Origin: an uncultured Blautia sp. | GTDB lineage: Bacteria > Bacillota > Clostridia > Lachnospirales > Lachnospiraceae | NCBI RefSeq assembly: GCF_947654165.1 | Contig: NZ_CANTKB010000002.1 | Span: forward strand, 124,001 to 188,000 | Length of the DNA stretch: 64,000 bases | Reading direction: 5' to 3' | Part shown: one piece after another, positions 53,032 to 62,887 of the stretch | Position numbering within the stretch: the stretch's first letter is position 1 | Layout of the letters: every line of letters starts with the position of its first letter | Notes under the pieces: generated by a model | Databases searched by the model: none | Told to the model about the DNA's origin: nothing | The model's input: only the letters and a program-made list of their open reading frames with translations | Position numbers and translations under genes: made by a program

Positions 53032-53928
53032 TTAGTGAAGGGTGTCCAGATATTTCCCGTCTAAGACATCTTTCAAATACTGTCCGTACTGGTTTTTCTT
53101 TAATACTTCATAGACTTCCAGGACGTCTTCTTTGGAAATCCATCCATTTAAGTAAGCGATTTCTTCCAGGCAGGCAATTTTACGATGCTGATGATCTTCC
53201 ACGGTCTTTACAAAGTTGGTTGCTTCTACCAGACTTTCGTGAGTACCGGTATCCAGCCAGGTAAATCCCTGTCCTAAAAGCTCTACATTTAAGTTGCCCT
53301 GTTCCAGATAGATGCGGTTTAAGTCTGTGATTTCCAATTCTCCTCTGGCACTTGGCTGCAGATTTTTTGCGTAGTCCACAACTTTATTGTCATAGAAATA
53401 AAGTCCGGTCACGCAGTAGTTGCTTTTTGGTTTTTCCGGTTTTTCTTCAATGGAGATTGCTTTTCCCTGCTCATTGAATTCTACGATACCAAAACGTTCA
53501 GGGTCATCTACATAGTAACCGAATACGGTTGCACCTTTCCCTGTTTCGGCATTTTGAACGGCTGCTTTTAACCGTTTTTTCAGACCATGACCTGCAAAAA
53601 TATTGTCACCGAGAACCATGGCAACACAGTCATCGCCAATAAATTCCTCACCGATGATAAATGCCTGAGCCAATCCGTCCGGGCTTGGCTGTACGGCATA
53701 AGAAAGCTGTACACCAAACTGGTGTCCGTCTCCTAAGAGCTCCTGGAATCTCGGGGTATCCTGTGGGGTAGAGATGATTAAGATTTCACGGATTCCTGCG
53801 TTCATCAATACAGACAGAGGATAATAAATCATAGGCTTGTCATAAATCGGTAAAAGTTGTTTTGAAGTTACCATAGTCAGCGGATAAAGGCGGGTTCCGG
53901 AACCGCCTGCTAAAATAATGCCTTTCAT
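53032..53928 (-). CDS. rfbA: Glucose-1-phosphate thymidylyltransferase
   Basis: 298 residues. MKGIILAGGSGTRLYP (nucleotide binding), SKQLLPIYDKPMIYYPL, LGDNIFAGHG, EKPEKPKSNYCVTGLYFYD and TWLDTGTHESL. First step of dTDP-rhamnose synthesis, making dTDP-glucose. It is the first gene of the operon. Its promoter (53979-54009) has MerR-type geometry. Confidence 0.96.
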   Translation of the reverse strand: MKGIILAGGSGTRLYPLTMVTSKQLLPIYDKPMIYYPLSVLMNAGIREILIISTPQDTPRFQELLGDGHQFGVQLSYAVQPSPDGLAQAFIIGEEFIGDDCVAMVLGDNIFAGHGLKKRLKAAVQNAETGKGATVFGYYVDDPERFGIVEFNEQGKAISIEEKPEKPKSNYCVTGLYFYDNKVVDYAKNLQPSARGELEITDLNRIYLEQGNLNVELLGQGFTWLDTGTHESLVEATNFVKTVEDHQHRKIACLEEIAYLNGWISKEDVLEVYEVLKKNQYGQYLKDVLDGKYLDTLH

Positions 53929-53978
53929 AGGGTTCTCCTTTTTCTTTGTTCATTCGGTTTATAAGTATCCATGTTTGT

Positions 53979-54009
53979 ATTATATAAGGTGACGTTACGT
54001 CACTTGCAA
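53979..54009 (-). promoter_or_regulatory. rfb promoter with 19-bp spacer and palindromic operator
   Basis: On the minus strand: -35 TTGCAA (54004-54009), 19-bp spacer, -10 TATAAT (53979-53984). The spacer contains the perfect palindrome GTGACGTNACGTCAC (53989-54003). An over-long spacer with a dyad between -35 and -10 is the hallmark of MerR-regulated promoters, and a MerR-family gene lies immediately upstream (54044-55225). Confidence 0.7.
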
Positions 54010-54043
54010 GAGGTTTTTCCAAAATTTCACATAATTTTTAGAA

Positions 54044-55225
54044 TCACGGGCATTTACAGAGAAAAACACCGGCTTCTTTTGTGATGTGAAAGGATGTTTT
54101 GGTTTTTTTTGCAACAAAGCTGCGAAACTCTTTGTATCGATCCAGAAGATATTGATTCTGATTCCCGTGGCAGGAGAGAATATATTCTATTAATGGTTCC
54201 GGTGTGTTTACTTCAAGGCTGTCTTCATATATTTGCCAGGTGATATGAGAGAAATAAGGGGTCAGAAGCCGTTCTCCATTTTCTTTCCCGAATTTCTCAT
54301 AAAGTTTTTCTCCGGAGAGAATGATCCGGCTGTCAAATTCCTGAACAAGATTGCTGATTTCTTCCATATGTGCAGAACCATAGGCACTGCAGAGGAAAGT
54401 TCCCCCGGGTTTCAAGACCCGCTGAACTTCCTGACATACTTTTGGGATATCGCAGTAAAAGAGCACATGGTTGGCAATGACCAGATCAAAACAAGCGTCA
54501 GGGTAAGGAATCTGGTGACAGTCAAAGGAATGGAAAGAAAAACGCATATCCTGACTGCCGATTTCTCGTTTTGCATCCCGGAGCATTCCTTCGGAAATAT
54601 CATTGAGGGTTATGGAGATTGCCTTTGGGATTTCTGCTTTATTTTCTGTCCAGAGAGCACCGCTTCCACATCCGATTTCCAGAATCTTCATATTATCCTT
54701 TATACGGCACTGTTCGAAAAGCCAGGGAAACCATCCTTGTTTGTTTTCAGAGTACAGGCTGTGCAGGCGGATCCTGGCGGAAATATTGGAGGAATTCTGA
54801 TACTGGGTCTTCAGACTTTTTTCCATGTTGGTCAGGTGAATCAGGTTCAGCATGCGGCTCCAGTTAATACTTTGTTGTGTGCTGATCTCCTGGGTTGTAT
54901 CTTCGATGGCTTTCTCCACCATTTGAAGCTGTTCAATACGATCCCGGATGAGTTTTTGCTGCATCTTCAGTGAATTGAGCATGAAGTGAAAGTCCGTATC
55001 ATCAATGGTCATTTCCTTGATATCATCCAGTGAGAATCCCAGATATTTCAGAAGAAGAATCTGCTGAAGCCGGGCAAAATCCTGATCTGTATAAAAACGG
55101 GAGCCGGAAGGGGATACATAGGATGGCTTCAGGATATTTTGTTTGTCATAAAAACGCACGGTACGGACGGAAATATTTGCCATGCGGGCAAATTGTCCTG
55201 AGGTGTAATAGCCTGGAAGGTTCAT
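54044..55225 (-). CDS. MerR-family regulator fused to a SAM methyltransferase
   Basis: 393 residues. MerR HTH at the N-terminus (YYTSGQFARMANISVRTVRFYDKQNILKPSYVSPSGSRFY), coiled coil (about 75-125), then a class I methyltransferase: ILEIGCGSGALW (about 190, SAM loop), ITLNDISEGML, DLVIANHVLFY and LKPGGTFLCSAYG. ATG 55225 has AAGGAGG upstream; the open frame extends further but is non-coding there. A methyltransferase as effector domain of MerR is a known Firmicute fusion; the ligand is unknown. It lies upstream of the rfb operon, same strand. Confidence 0.88.
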   Translation of the reverse strand: MNLPGYYTSGQFARMANISVRTVRFYDKQNILKPSYVSPSGSRFYTDQDFARLQQILLLKYLGFSLDDIKEMTIDDTDFHFMLNSLKMQQKLIRDRIEQLQMVEKAIEDTTQEISTQQSINWSRMLNLIHLTNMEKSLKTQYQNSSNISARIRLHSLYSENKQGWFPWLFEQCRIKDNMKILEIGCGSGALWTENKAEIPKAISITLNDISEGMLRDAKREIGSQDMRFSFHSFDCHQIPYPDACFDLVIANHVLFYCDIPKVCQEVQRVLKPGGTFLCSAYGSAHMEEISNLVQEFDSRIILSGEKLYEKFGKENGERLLTPYFSHITWQIYEDSLEVNTPEPLIEYILSCHGNQNQYLLDRYKEFRSFVAKKTKTSFHITKEAGVFLCKCP

Positions 55226-55405
55226 GGGAATCCTCCTTTCTGTAAAAATAGTGGTTAGGATTATTATAACCCAGGGGAGAGGGGAGTGTATAGGACTTCT
55301 TTTCAAATGAATCATAACCAGCGGGCAGAAAGTAAGATATACCATGACAAGCCCAGGTGTTCGTGATAGAATGAAAACAACAGTAATAAGGTGGGAGGCA
55401 TGTAC

Positions 55406-56989
55406 ATGGGTAGTTATTTGAATATAGGGAGCGGAGAATTTCAGGAATGTGTATCTTCGGAAATATATGTAGATAAAAGCATGATCATTCAGATGTGTAA
55501 TGCCTGTATTGGAACTATGCAGAAATATATATGTGTAAGCAGACCGAGAAGATTTGGGAAGTCTATGGTTTTGAAAATGCTGGCAGCTTATTATGGAAAG
55601 AGTGAAGATTCCTCTCACTTATTTCGTGGATTAAAAATAACAGATACAGAATCTTATCGAAAACATTTGAATAAATACGATGTAATTGTATTGAATATGC
55701 AAGAATTTCTCAGCCGTTCTGGTTCTATAGATGAGATGCTCTCAAAAATTCAAAGGTTTCTTATGATAGAATTGAAAAGGGAGTACCCTGGAATTTTATT
55801 TTTGGATGATAATGATCTGATTCAAGTGATGAAGGATATTTATGTATCAGAAGGCAGAAGATTTATTATTTTGATTGATGAATGGGATTGTCTTTTCAGA
55901 GAATATCAACAGGATAGTGGTTCTCAAAAAAGATATCTGGATTTTTTAAGAGTATGGTTAAAAGACCAGGCTTACGTTGCAATGGCTTATATGACAGGCA
56001 TTCTTCCCATAAAAAAGTATGGTACTCATTCTGCTCTCAATATGTTTCGGGAATATTCCATGACGAATCCAGGAGAGTTAGCAGAGTTTTTCGGATTTAC
56101 TGCGGATGAAGTAGAAGAGTTGTGTAAAAAATATGATATGGATTATGAAGAAACCAGGAATTGGTATGATGGATATTGTTTTAATATTCAAGGAGAAGAA
56201 CAGATCTCAGTATATAATCCCAAATCTGTTGTGGAGGCTATGTTAAATAGAAGTTTTCAAAATTATTGGAATAAAACAGAAACCTATGAGGCATTGAAAA
56301 CCTATATTGAAATGAATTATGATGGGTTGAAAGAAGATATTTTGAGAATGCTGGCGGGAGCAGGTACGAAGATTGAAACAGGGACATTTTCCAATGATAT
56401 GACAACTTTTACAAGTAAACATGACGTGCTTACTTTATTAGTACACCTGGGTTATTTGAGATATGATTTGAATACAGGTATGGTGTCCATACCTAATAAA
56501 GAAGTCAGCCAGGAATATATTAATGCCATTACTGGAATTGGGTGGAAGGAAGTTGTGGAGTCTGTGGAAAACTCCAGGGGATTATTGCAGGCTTTGTGGA
56601 AAAAAGATGCGGAGAAAGTGGCAGAGGGAATAGAAAAAGTTCATAGAGAGGTATCCATTCTCCAATATAATGATGAGAATGCATTAAGTTATACGGTGAG
56701 TTTGGCTTTTTATTCTGCCAGAGAATATTATACGATTGTCAGAGAACTTCCTACAGGGGAAGGGTTTGCGGATATTTGTTTTATACCCAGAAAACGTTAT
56801 ATAGATAAACCTGCTGTAGTAATAGAACTAAAATATAATAAGTCAGCAGGGGGAGCTATTGCACAGATTAAAAATAAAAAATATGTGGAAACGTTAGATG
56901 AGTATAAAGGGAATTTGCTGTTAGTCGGTATTAATTATGACAAAGCAACGAAAAAGCATCAATGTCTGATAGAGGAGTGGAGTAAATAG
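55406..56989 (+). CDS. AAA-ATPase-like/PD-(D/E)XK nuclease-like protein
   Basis: 527 residues. YVDKSMIIQMC, P-loop SRPRRFGKSM (about 45-54), FIILIDEWDCLF (Walker B), WYDGYCFNIQG, VYNPKSVVEAM, and C-terminal GFADICFIPRK with VVIELKY (PD-(D/E)XK, about 454-475). Same family as 20229-22133 but without the HTH and without the palindromic insertion. ATG 55406 is placed 7 nt after GGGAGG. Stand-alone gene between unrelated loci. Role not established. Confidence 0.85.
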   Translation: MGSYLNIGSGEFQECVSSEIYVDKSMIIQMCNACIGTMQKYICVSRPRRFGKSMVLKMLAAYYGKSEDSSHLFRGLKITDTESYRKHLNKYDVIVLNMQEFLSRSGSIDEMLSKIQRFLMIELKREYPGILFLDDNDLIQVMKDIYVSEGRRFIILIDEWDCLFREYQQDSGSQKRYLDFLRVWLKDQAYVAMAYMTGILPIKKYGTHSALNMFREYSMTNPGELAEFFGFTADEVEELCKKYDMDYEETRNWYDGYCFNIQGEEQISVYNPKSVVEAMLNRSFQNYWNKTETYEALKTYIEMNYDGLKEDILRMLAGAGTKIETGTFSNDMTTFTSKHDVLTLLVHLGYLRYDLNTGMVSIPNKEVSQEYINAITGIGWKEVVESVENSRGLLQALWKKDAEKVAEGIEKVHREVSILQYNDENALSYTVSLAFYSAREYYTIVRELPTGEGFADICFIPRKRYIDKPAVVIELKYNKSAGGAIAQIKNKKYVETLDEYKGNLLLVGINYDKATKKHQCLIEEWSK

Positions 56990-56990
56990 C

Positions 56991-57040
56991 AGGAGGCTGC
57001 TGCACTGAAAAAGTGTAGCAGCTTCCTCATTTTATTAATA
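56991..57040. terminator. Bidirectional terminator between converging genes
   Basis: Sixteen-bp stem: left arm 56991-57006, right arm 57012-57027, two G-T pairs, 5-nt loop. Located between the + strand ATPase gene and the - strand yesN-like gene. Confidence 0.82.
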
Positions 57041-57043
57041 TTC

Positions 57044-58648
57044 CTAAGTTGTTTGTGTACCCTTTGTTTCCCTATACACAGAAGGTGACATGCCCAATTT
57101 TTTCTTAAAGCTGTTGCTGAAATAATATTGATTTGCATAGCCGCATTTCATACTGATTTCTTTTAAGGAAAGATTTGTAGATTCCAGATAATGGCAGGCA
57201 CTTTCTATTCGGAGAGCGGTAATGGTATCACTGATGCTTTGCCCGGAAACTTTTTTAAATAAAGAACTCAGGTATGCAGGGCTGATGTTTGTATGTCTTG
57301 CAATATCATTCAGGCACAGGGAACTGCTTTCAAAGTTTTCTTTAATATATCCATAAGCTATCGTATATACCTGATTGTGATAATTCTGTAAAGAAGAATC
57401 TAGTTTTTCACACACTAAAGTACACAGATGTGTAAGCCATCTTACAAACTGCTCATAGGTACGAAAGGAGTCAAACCGGGTATAAACCTGGATGATTTCC
57501 TTTTCCAAATCTTCTGTATCCAGATTCATTTCGTATAGAAATTTTAAAATCCGTCCCAAAAGGGAGTAAATTCGAATGAAAACCAGATTCTTGTCCTGCA
57601 TTCTTTCTAGTAGATTTTGAAAATAACAAGTAAGCCATTGTTCAATTGCGTTTAAGTCTTTGGAACAAATAAGGCGTATCAGTTCTTCTTCGGTATTTTC
57701 CGAAAAAGACAGGAGGCTGAATTCTTTACCGAGGGCTTCTCTTGCATCAAAAATATTTTTGTGAGGGAAGAAAAAACGGTATTTTAGTGCGTGGGAAGCG
57801 CTGGCAAAGGATATAGGAAGTTTCCAAATGTTATCAGCGATACTTCCAATTCCTATGTTCAGTGAAAGAACGTTGTTTTTACATAATTCAACCATGGAAG
57901 AGGCTACTTTATGTACAGACTGGAGAAAGTGTTGGGGATGTTTTGTATTTTGTCCTATGATACAAATAATCCCACTGAATTCCTTCAAATAAAAAACATG
58001 GTTAAAAATCTGCATTTGTTCTTTTACTAAATCCAAGATATTCAAAAGTTGAATCTGGTACTGAGTAAAATCTAATTCTGGTTTAGAGGAGTTGCATTCT
58101 GTTTCAATGATGAGTACATGGAAATAGTCATAATCAAAATTCAAATCTAAATATTCCAGATACTGGCTCAAATGTGCGGCTGGATTTTCGCCAGGATAAT
58201 GTAACAGGTCATGGAAGAATTTTTCTGTCATAACAGGACGGCTGGCTTTCACTAACTCGGTATTTTTTTGTGTGCGGTCTATTTCTATAAAAGCGTTTTT
58301 AATTTTTTCAGTTAGATAATCATAATCCAGAGGTTTTTCAATGTAATCATATACTCCCATACGAATAGCACGTTTGGCATATTCGAATTTGTCATATGCA
58401 CTTACAAGAATTACTTTTATAAAAGGCTGGATTTCCTGGGCTTCCTGACTCATGGAAATACCATCTAAATCTGGCATTTCTATATCTGAAATAATTAAAT
58501 CTACATGAGAACTTTTTAGAGTATCTAAAGCAGAAAGACTATTATATTTTACAGCAATCACATTTGCATCCAGGGATTCCCAATTAATATTTTTTTCGAT
58601 ACCTTCTGCTGTCAGACAGTTATCATCTACAATCATTACTTTCTTCAT
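57044..58648 (-). CDS. YesN-type response regulator (AraC family), second locus
   Basis: 534 residues. Receiver VDDNCLTAEG, phospho-acceptor in LIISDIEMPDLDG, and EKPLDY. C-terminal AraC HTH pair (LCLNDIARHTNISPAYLSSLFKKVSGQS; MKCGYANQYYFSNSFKKKLGMSPSVYR). ATG 58648 with GGAGG upstream; it overlaps the kinase gene by 26 nt, so the regulator is translated from within the kinase 3' end. Probable activator of the divergent sugar operon at 60627. Confidence 0.94.
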   Translation of the reverse strand: MKKVMIVDDNCLTAEGIEKNINWESLDANVIAVKYNSLSALDTLKSSHVDLIISDIEMPDLDGISMSQEAQEIQPFIKVILVSAYDKFEYAKRAIRMGVYDYIEKPLDYDYLTEKIKNAFIEIDRTQKNTELVKASRPVMTEKFFHDLLHYPGENPAAHLSQYLEYLDLNFDYDYFHVLIIETECNSSKPELDFTQYQIQLLNILDLVKEQMQIFNHVFYLKEFSGIICIIGQNTKHPQHFLQSVHKVASSMVELCKNNVLSLNIGIGSIADNIWKLPISFASASHALKYRFFFPHKNIFDAREALGKEFSLLSFSENTEEELIRLICSKDLNAIEQWLTCYFQNLLERMQDKNLVFIRIYSLLGRILKFLYEMNLDTEDLEKEIIQVYTRFDSFRTYEQFVRWLTHLCTLVCEKLDSSLQNYHNQVYTIAYGYIKENFESSSLCLNDIARHTNISPAYLSSLFKKVSGQSISDTITALRIESACHYLESTNLSLKEISMKCGYANQYYFSNSFKKKLGMSPSVYRETKGTQTT

Positions 58649-60443
58649 CGTTTTCCTCCATTTGGTCAAATTCAATGGTAATTGAGGTGCCTTCAAATAA
58701 ATGGCTCTCAATGGAAATTCTGCCATTTCCAAAATAAGGATTAGAAATTCGTTTATTTACATTTCCAATACCAAAATGTTTTTCATAATTTACAATGTTC
58801 TCCCGCAGAGTTTTTCGCAATTCCTGAAGTTGTTCTTCTTTCATTCCAATGCCGTTGTCAGTAATAGAAATGATAACTGTATCATCCCCATAAAAAAGAT
58901 TGATAGAAATATGAATTTCTGGTGTGCTCTGGGATATACCATGTAAAATACTGTTTTCCAGAAATGGCTGGAGTGTAAATTTACATATCAAAAAGTTATC
59001 GATACCATCTTCCAGATTGATTTCCCAGGTAAGATTGTCATTATGACATAATTTCTCGATTTCTAAATAAAGTTTCGCAATGGTTAGTTCATCCCGAATT
59101 GTGATTAAATCTTTTGATTTTCTAAGGGTCATGCGGTAAAAATGCGTGAGATTCGTCAGCATCTGATTGGCAATATCTAACTTCCCAAGTGATTGACAAG
59201 TTTGTATGGAACCCAGAATATTATAAAGAAAATGAGGATTAATCTGGGATTGGAGAAGCTGATATTTTAACCGTTCTTCCGTTAGTGACAGCTCCAGAAT
59301 AGATTGGAGATTATTGTTTAAGGAACGCTGCATTTTTTGAAAGGTTACTCCTAATTTATCAATCTCATCAAAAGTTTCCGGATTACGGTCTTGGGGCACT
59401 AAATCTTGAATTTTGTTATTATAAGCATCTAATTGCAATGTTTCCATAGCCTTCGACAATGCTTTGATTCTTCTGGTAAGGTTTTTTGAAAACATAATCA
59501 CTACCAGAATTGTCAAAGGAAGAGAAATTAAAATGGTTAAGAAGATACTGTTAATTAATATGCGGGTATTCTGCTTGATATAGGAATCAGGAATTTCTGT
59601 TACATGAAGCCAGCCGTTTTGTAGTTGTGTGGTATGGTAGGTAATGTGGGATTCCTTAGTAATAGAATTCTTATTTTTTATTAAGAAATCAATTTTTTCC
59701 TTTTCCAGGGAAGTGGAATGTAGATTTTCATCATTGCTGGCAATTATTGTTCCACCATCCGTTGTGATATAGCTTGCTATATTTTTATCTTGAAAACTTT
59801 CCTGTAATGCAGAAGAAAATTCTGAAGTATTAAGATGTAGAATGTAAGCATAGTCAATAATACCTGTATCAGGATGTTTTAAAATTCGGCAACAGGCAAT
59901 AGTATCAGAAATCTTATAGTCATTGGATACAAGAAATGGAAGGGACAGCCTATTTTGATAAAACCAAATAGAGGAAGACCCAGGATTTTCCAGAGCTTTT
60001 TCAGGAATTTGAAAGTCTGAAAGCTTAGAGAGAGGGAAAAAATATAGATTTTCTTGGGAACCTATGTGTTCTTCTGCAAGAAATACACTGATATATGCTA
60101 AATTAAAAGAAGACTTAAACATGGATAGATTGTTTCTTGTTTCAGATAAAGAGGAAAGTGTATCCATAGGTGTTTCTGCCCGCATCAAATGATACATATC
60201 ATACTGAAGAGAATCTGCTACATTTTCCATTTGAAGCAAACGATTATAAAATTGCATGTGAAGTTGTTCATCAGATGAAATAGAAGCATTTAAAATCTTA
60301 TCTTCTGCAATGTCATAGGAAACAGTATAAGAAATTCCCCCTATAATGCAAAGCGGAATTAACGTACATAATAAAAAAGCACATAAAAGTTTGGTTTGAA
60401 AATGAGAAAAATAAAGTCGAGAGTTCTTTATGAATTTTTTCAT
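58623..60443 (-). CDS. YesM-type sensor histidine kinase, second locus
   Basis: 606 residues. Two membrane helices (about 18-40 and 290-315) around a sensor domain of about 250 residues, HAMP, then QINPHFLYNILGSIQTC (phosphorylated His), QPFLENSILHGI (N box) and GIGNVNKRI. ATG 60443 with AAAGGAG upstream. Divergent from the second sugar transporter. Confidence 0.94.
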   Translation of the reverse strand: MKKFIKNSRLYFSHFQTKLLCAFLLCTLIPLCIIGGISYTVSYDIAEDKILNASISSDEQLHMQFYNRLLQMENVADSLQYDMYHLMRAETPMDTLSSLSETRNNLSMFKSSFNLAYISVFLAEEHIGSQENLYFFPLSKLSDFQIPEKALENPGSSSIWFYQNRLSLPFLVSNDYKISDTIACCRILKHPDTGIIDYAYILHLNTSEFSSALQESFQDKNIASYITTDGGTIIASNDENLHSTSLEKEKIDFLIKNKNSITKESHITYHTTQLQNGWLHVTEIPDSYIKQNTRILINSIFLTILISLPLTILVVIMFSKNLTRRIKALSKAMETLQLDAYNNKIQDLVPQDRNPETFDEIDKLGVTFQKMQRSLNNNLQSILELSLTEERLKYQLLQSQINPHFLYNILGSIQTCQSLGKLDIANQMLTNLTHFYRMTLRKSKDLITIRDELTIAKLYLEIEKLCHNDNLTWEINLEDGIDNFLICKFTLQPFLENSILHGISQSTPEIHISINLFYGDDTVIISITDNGIGMKEEQLQELRKTLRENIVNYEKHFGIGNVNKRISNPYFGNGRISIESHLFEGTSITIEFDQMEENDEESNDCR

Positions 60444-60626
60444 GTAACATTCTCCTTTGTGTTTGTTTATCGCTAATACTATTATAAAAGATAGAAAACT
60501 CTCTTTCAACAGGGATAAAAATAATATAAACGAATCGAAAAATATTGTATTTTGAAAAACAGGACTCTTTGTTATTCTTAGTTCATCAAAGAAAAGGGCA
60601 GGAAGCCCGGACAGGAGGATTTAAAA

Positions 60627-61913
60627 ATGAGAAAGAAGATTGTGAGCGTGTTACTGGCAGGGACCATGGCAATGGGAATGTTAGCAGGATGTGGTAGTTC
60701 TAAAGGAAGTGAAGGTGAAGACAGTACGGTGAAATCAGAAGAAAGTGGGAAAAAAGATGGAGAGTATGATTTGACGCTGTATAGCATTAATACCACAGAT
60801 CCTGATTTTGATGGATGGCTGAAGAATGTAGAGGAAGCCACTGGACTTAACATTAATGTAATCGCAGCACCAACAGATTCTGATACACGTCAGCAGAAGG
60901 TGACGACTATTTTATCTACAGGAGATGATTCTGTTGATATAATTGAAATTAATGACGAAATGAGTGCCGCATTTAAAAATTCAGGATGGCTGGAAGGATT
61001 GAACGATACAGTTATGACCGAAGATATCCGTGATCAATTTGCTAAGGGCTATGTAGAAAATATGATTACCGATAAAGATGGAAACATTGTTGGAGTTCCG
61101 GGATATGCCGGTTATCTTGCTTTTTGGGTAAATCAGGAGATTATGGATGAAGTCGGAATCACAGAAATTAATACAAAAGAAGATTTCATGAAATATATGG
61201 AAGCTGTTTCTGCTGATGGAAGATATGGATACGGTGGTTCATGGGAAAAAACATATGTATTTAATGAGATTGCACAGTTTGTAAATATGTTTGGCGGAGA
61301 TTATTTTGACTGGACTAAAGCTGAAAACAAAGAAGCTATCCAGTTTTTAAAAGATATGGTGGACAACAGCCAGACACCGATTGACCAGATTGCAGACAAA
61401 TATGAGCAGATGAATCCAAAGGCTAATGACGGAAAATACGGAAGCTGGTTTATGTGGGGACTTGGAACCGATTATGAAAAGGCAGGTATGTTGGGAGAAG
61501 ATAAGATTCATATGGCTATGGTTCCGGATTTCAGTGGAAACGGAGAGAGAGCTATTTTTACAGATTCCTGGAGTTATGTGCTGAATACTGCCTCTGAGAA
61601 TAAAGAAGCAGCAATTAAATTCCTTCAATATATGGCAGATGAAGGAGGAATGGCAGCGTCATACGAAGCATTTGATAGGTACCCTGCAAGAGCAGATGTG
61701 GCTGAAAAAGTGGTTCCGGATACAGACCCTGCAAAAGAAATGTATTCCCGTTACGCTTCTGAATGTAATGTTTCGGGACGTCCAATGCTTCCACAGACTA
61801 TGGAATTTATCACAGATATGGGTACTATCTTCCAGTCCTGCATGAAAGATGAAATTTCTGTAGATGAATTTTGTGAAAAAGCACAGGAATTAGTGGAAAA
61901 ATATAGCAAATAA
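60627..61913 (+). CDS. Sugar ABC transporter solute-binding lipoprotein, second locus
   Basis: 428 residues. Lipoprotein signal peptide MRKKIVSVLLAGTMAMGMLAGC with lipobox LAGC (Cys 22), then an acidic linker and a family-1 binding protein fold (YSINTTDPDFDGWLKNVEEA, MYSRYASECNVSGRPMLPQT). It has an AGGAGG box. Expected to bind an oligosaccharide linked with the GH172-like enzyme at the end of the window. Confidence 0.93.
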   Translation: MRKKIVSVLLAGTMAMGMLAGCGSSKGSEGEDSTVKSEESGKKDGEYDLTLYSINTTDPDFDGWLKNVEEATGLNINVIAAPTDSDTRQQKVTTILSTGDDSVDIIEINDEMSAAFKNSGWLEGLNDTVMTEDIRDQFAKGYVENMITDKDGNIVGVPGYAGYLAFWVNQEIMDEVGITEINTKEDFMKYMEAVSADGRYGYGGSWEKTYVFNEIAQFVNMFGGDYFDWTKAENKEAIQFLKDMVDNSQTPIDQIADKYEQMNPKANDGKYGSWFMWGLGTDYEKAGMLGEDKIHMAMVPDFSGNGERAIFTDSWSYVLNTASENKEAAIKFLQYMADEGGMAASYEAFDRYPARADVAEKVVPDTDPAKEMYSRYASECNVSGRPMLPQTMEFITDMGTIFQSCMKDEISVDEFCEKAQELVEKYSK

Positions 61914-61940
61914 ATAATGTAACAACTTGAAAAGGAGAAC

Positions 61941-61972
61941 ACACCGCAGGAATTGAAACCTGCGGTGTATTT
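61941..61972 (+). terminator. Hairpin between binding protein and permease genes, second locus
   Basis: Perfect 10-bp stem ACACCGCAGG (61941-61950) and CCTGCGGTGT (61959-61968), 8-nt loop, followed by ATTTCC; a weak T-run, so it is more likely an mRNA-stabilising or partial terminator. Same position in the operon as the hairpin at 34028. Confidence 0.72.
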
Positions 61973-61997
61973 CCTCAAATGATAGGAGGAGAAAAAA

Positions 61998-62876
61998 GTG
62001 ACAATTAGTAAAAAATCTATGAAATGGATTCCTTGGATTTTGATTCTTCCAGTTGTACTTATTCGTGGTTTTACTACCTTATATCCGATTTTAATTACTT
62101 TGAAAAATAGTTTATTTGATATAAAAGTTTTGTCTGGTGTTAATGAGTTTGTTGGTCTGGCGAATTATGTGAATGTGTTTAAAGATACCAAAGTACAAAC
62201 ATCCATATCGTTTACTGTGATGTTCGTGGTTGTCTCTATGGTGTTTCATGTGATTCTCGGAGTGGCACTGGCTTTAATTTTGAACATGAAGTTTAAAGGC
62301 AGAAGATTTTTACGAACAATTGTCTTGATTCCCTGGGCTATGCCGGCAGTTGTTATTGGTATGGCAGCAAAGTGGGGATTTAATAATGATTATGGACTGG
62401 TAAATGATTTTATACGGCGTTTTGTAGAAGATTTCCAGTATAACTGGTTAATTAATACAGGTTCTGCCAGAGCAGCGGTTATTGCTATGGATTTATGGAA
62501 AGATCTTCCGTTTTTTGCAATTTTAGTGCTTTCAGGACTTCAGTTTATATCAGGAGATATTTATGAGGCTGCAAAGGTGGATGGAGCAAATGGAGTTCAA
62601 AGCTTTTTCCGTATTACTTTACCGTTAATTACAAAGAATGTAATTACCTTATGTATTCCGTTTACACTTTGGAGACTGACGACATTTGATCTTGTATATG
62701 CTATGACTTCAGGAGGGCCTGGAGAGGATACCTCATTAATTGCTTACAGGATTACTACAGAAGCATTTACAAATCTGAATGTGGGATATGCAGCTACGTT
62801 AGCGGTTATGTTATTCCTGGTGATGGCAATCTTTAGTTTTATTAATATTAAGTTTATCAATAAGCTGGCAGATTAG
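61998..62876 (+). CDS. Sugar ABC transporter permease, second locus
   Basis: 292 residues starting at GTG after AGGAGG. Six membrane helices; EAA loop IYEAAKVDGANGVQSFFRITLP; typical ending LWRLTTFDLVYAMTSGGPG before the last helix. MalF-type subunit of the transporter. Confidence 0.95.
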   Translation: MTISKKSMKWIPWILILPVVLIRGFTTLYPILITLKNSLFDIKVLSGVNEFVGLANYVNVFKDTKVQTSISFTVMFVVVSMVFHVILGVALALILNMKFKGRRFLRTIVLIPWAMPAVVIGMAAKWGFNNDYGLVNDFIRRFVEDFQYNWLINTGSARAAVIAMDLWKDLPFFAILVLSGLQFISGDIYEAAKVDGANGVQSFFRITLPLITKNVITLCIPFTLWRLTTFDLVYAMTSGGPGEDTSLIAYRITTEAFTNLNVGYAATLAVMLFLVMAIFSFINIKFINKLAD

Positions 62877-62887
62877 GAGGTAATGTC

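Noticed and set aside
54233..54973. A 246-codon open frame on the plus strand
   Set aside because: It lies wholly opposite the MerR-methyltransferase gene, which has clear family motifs and a ribosome binding site; the plus frame has none.
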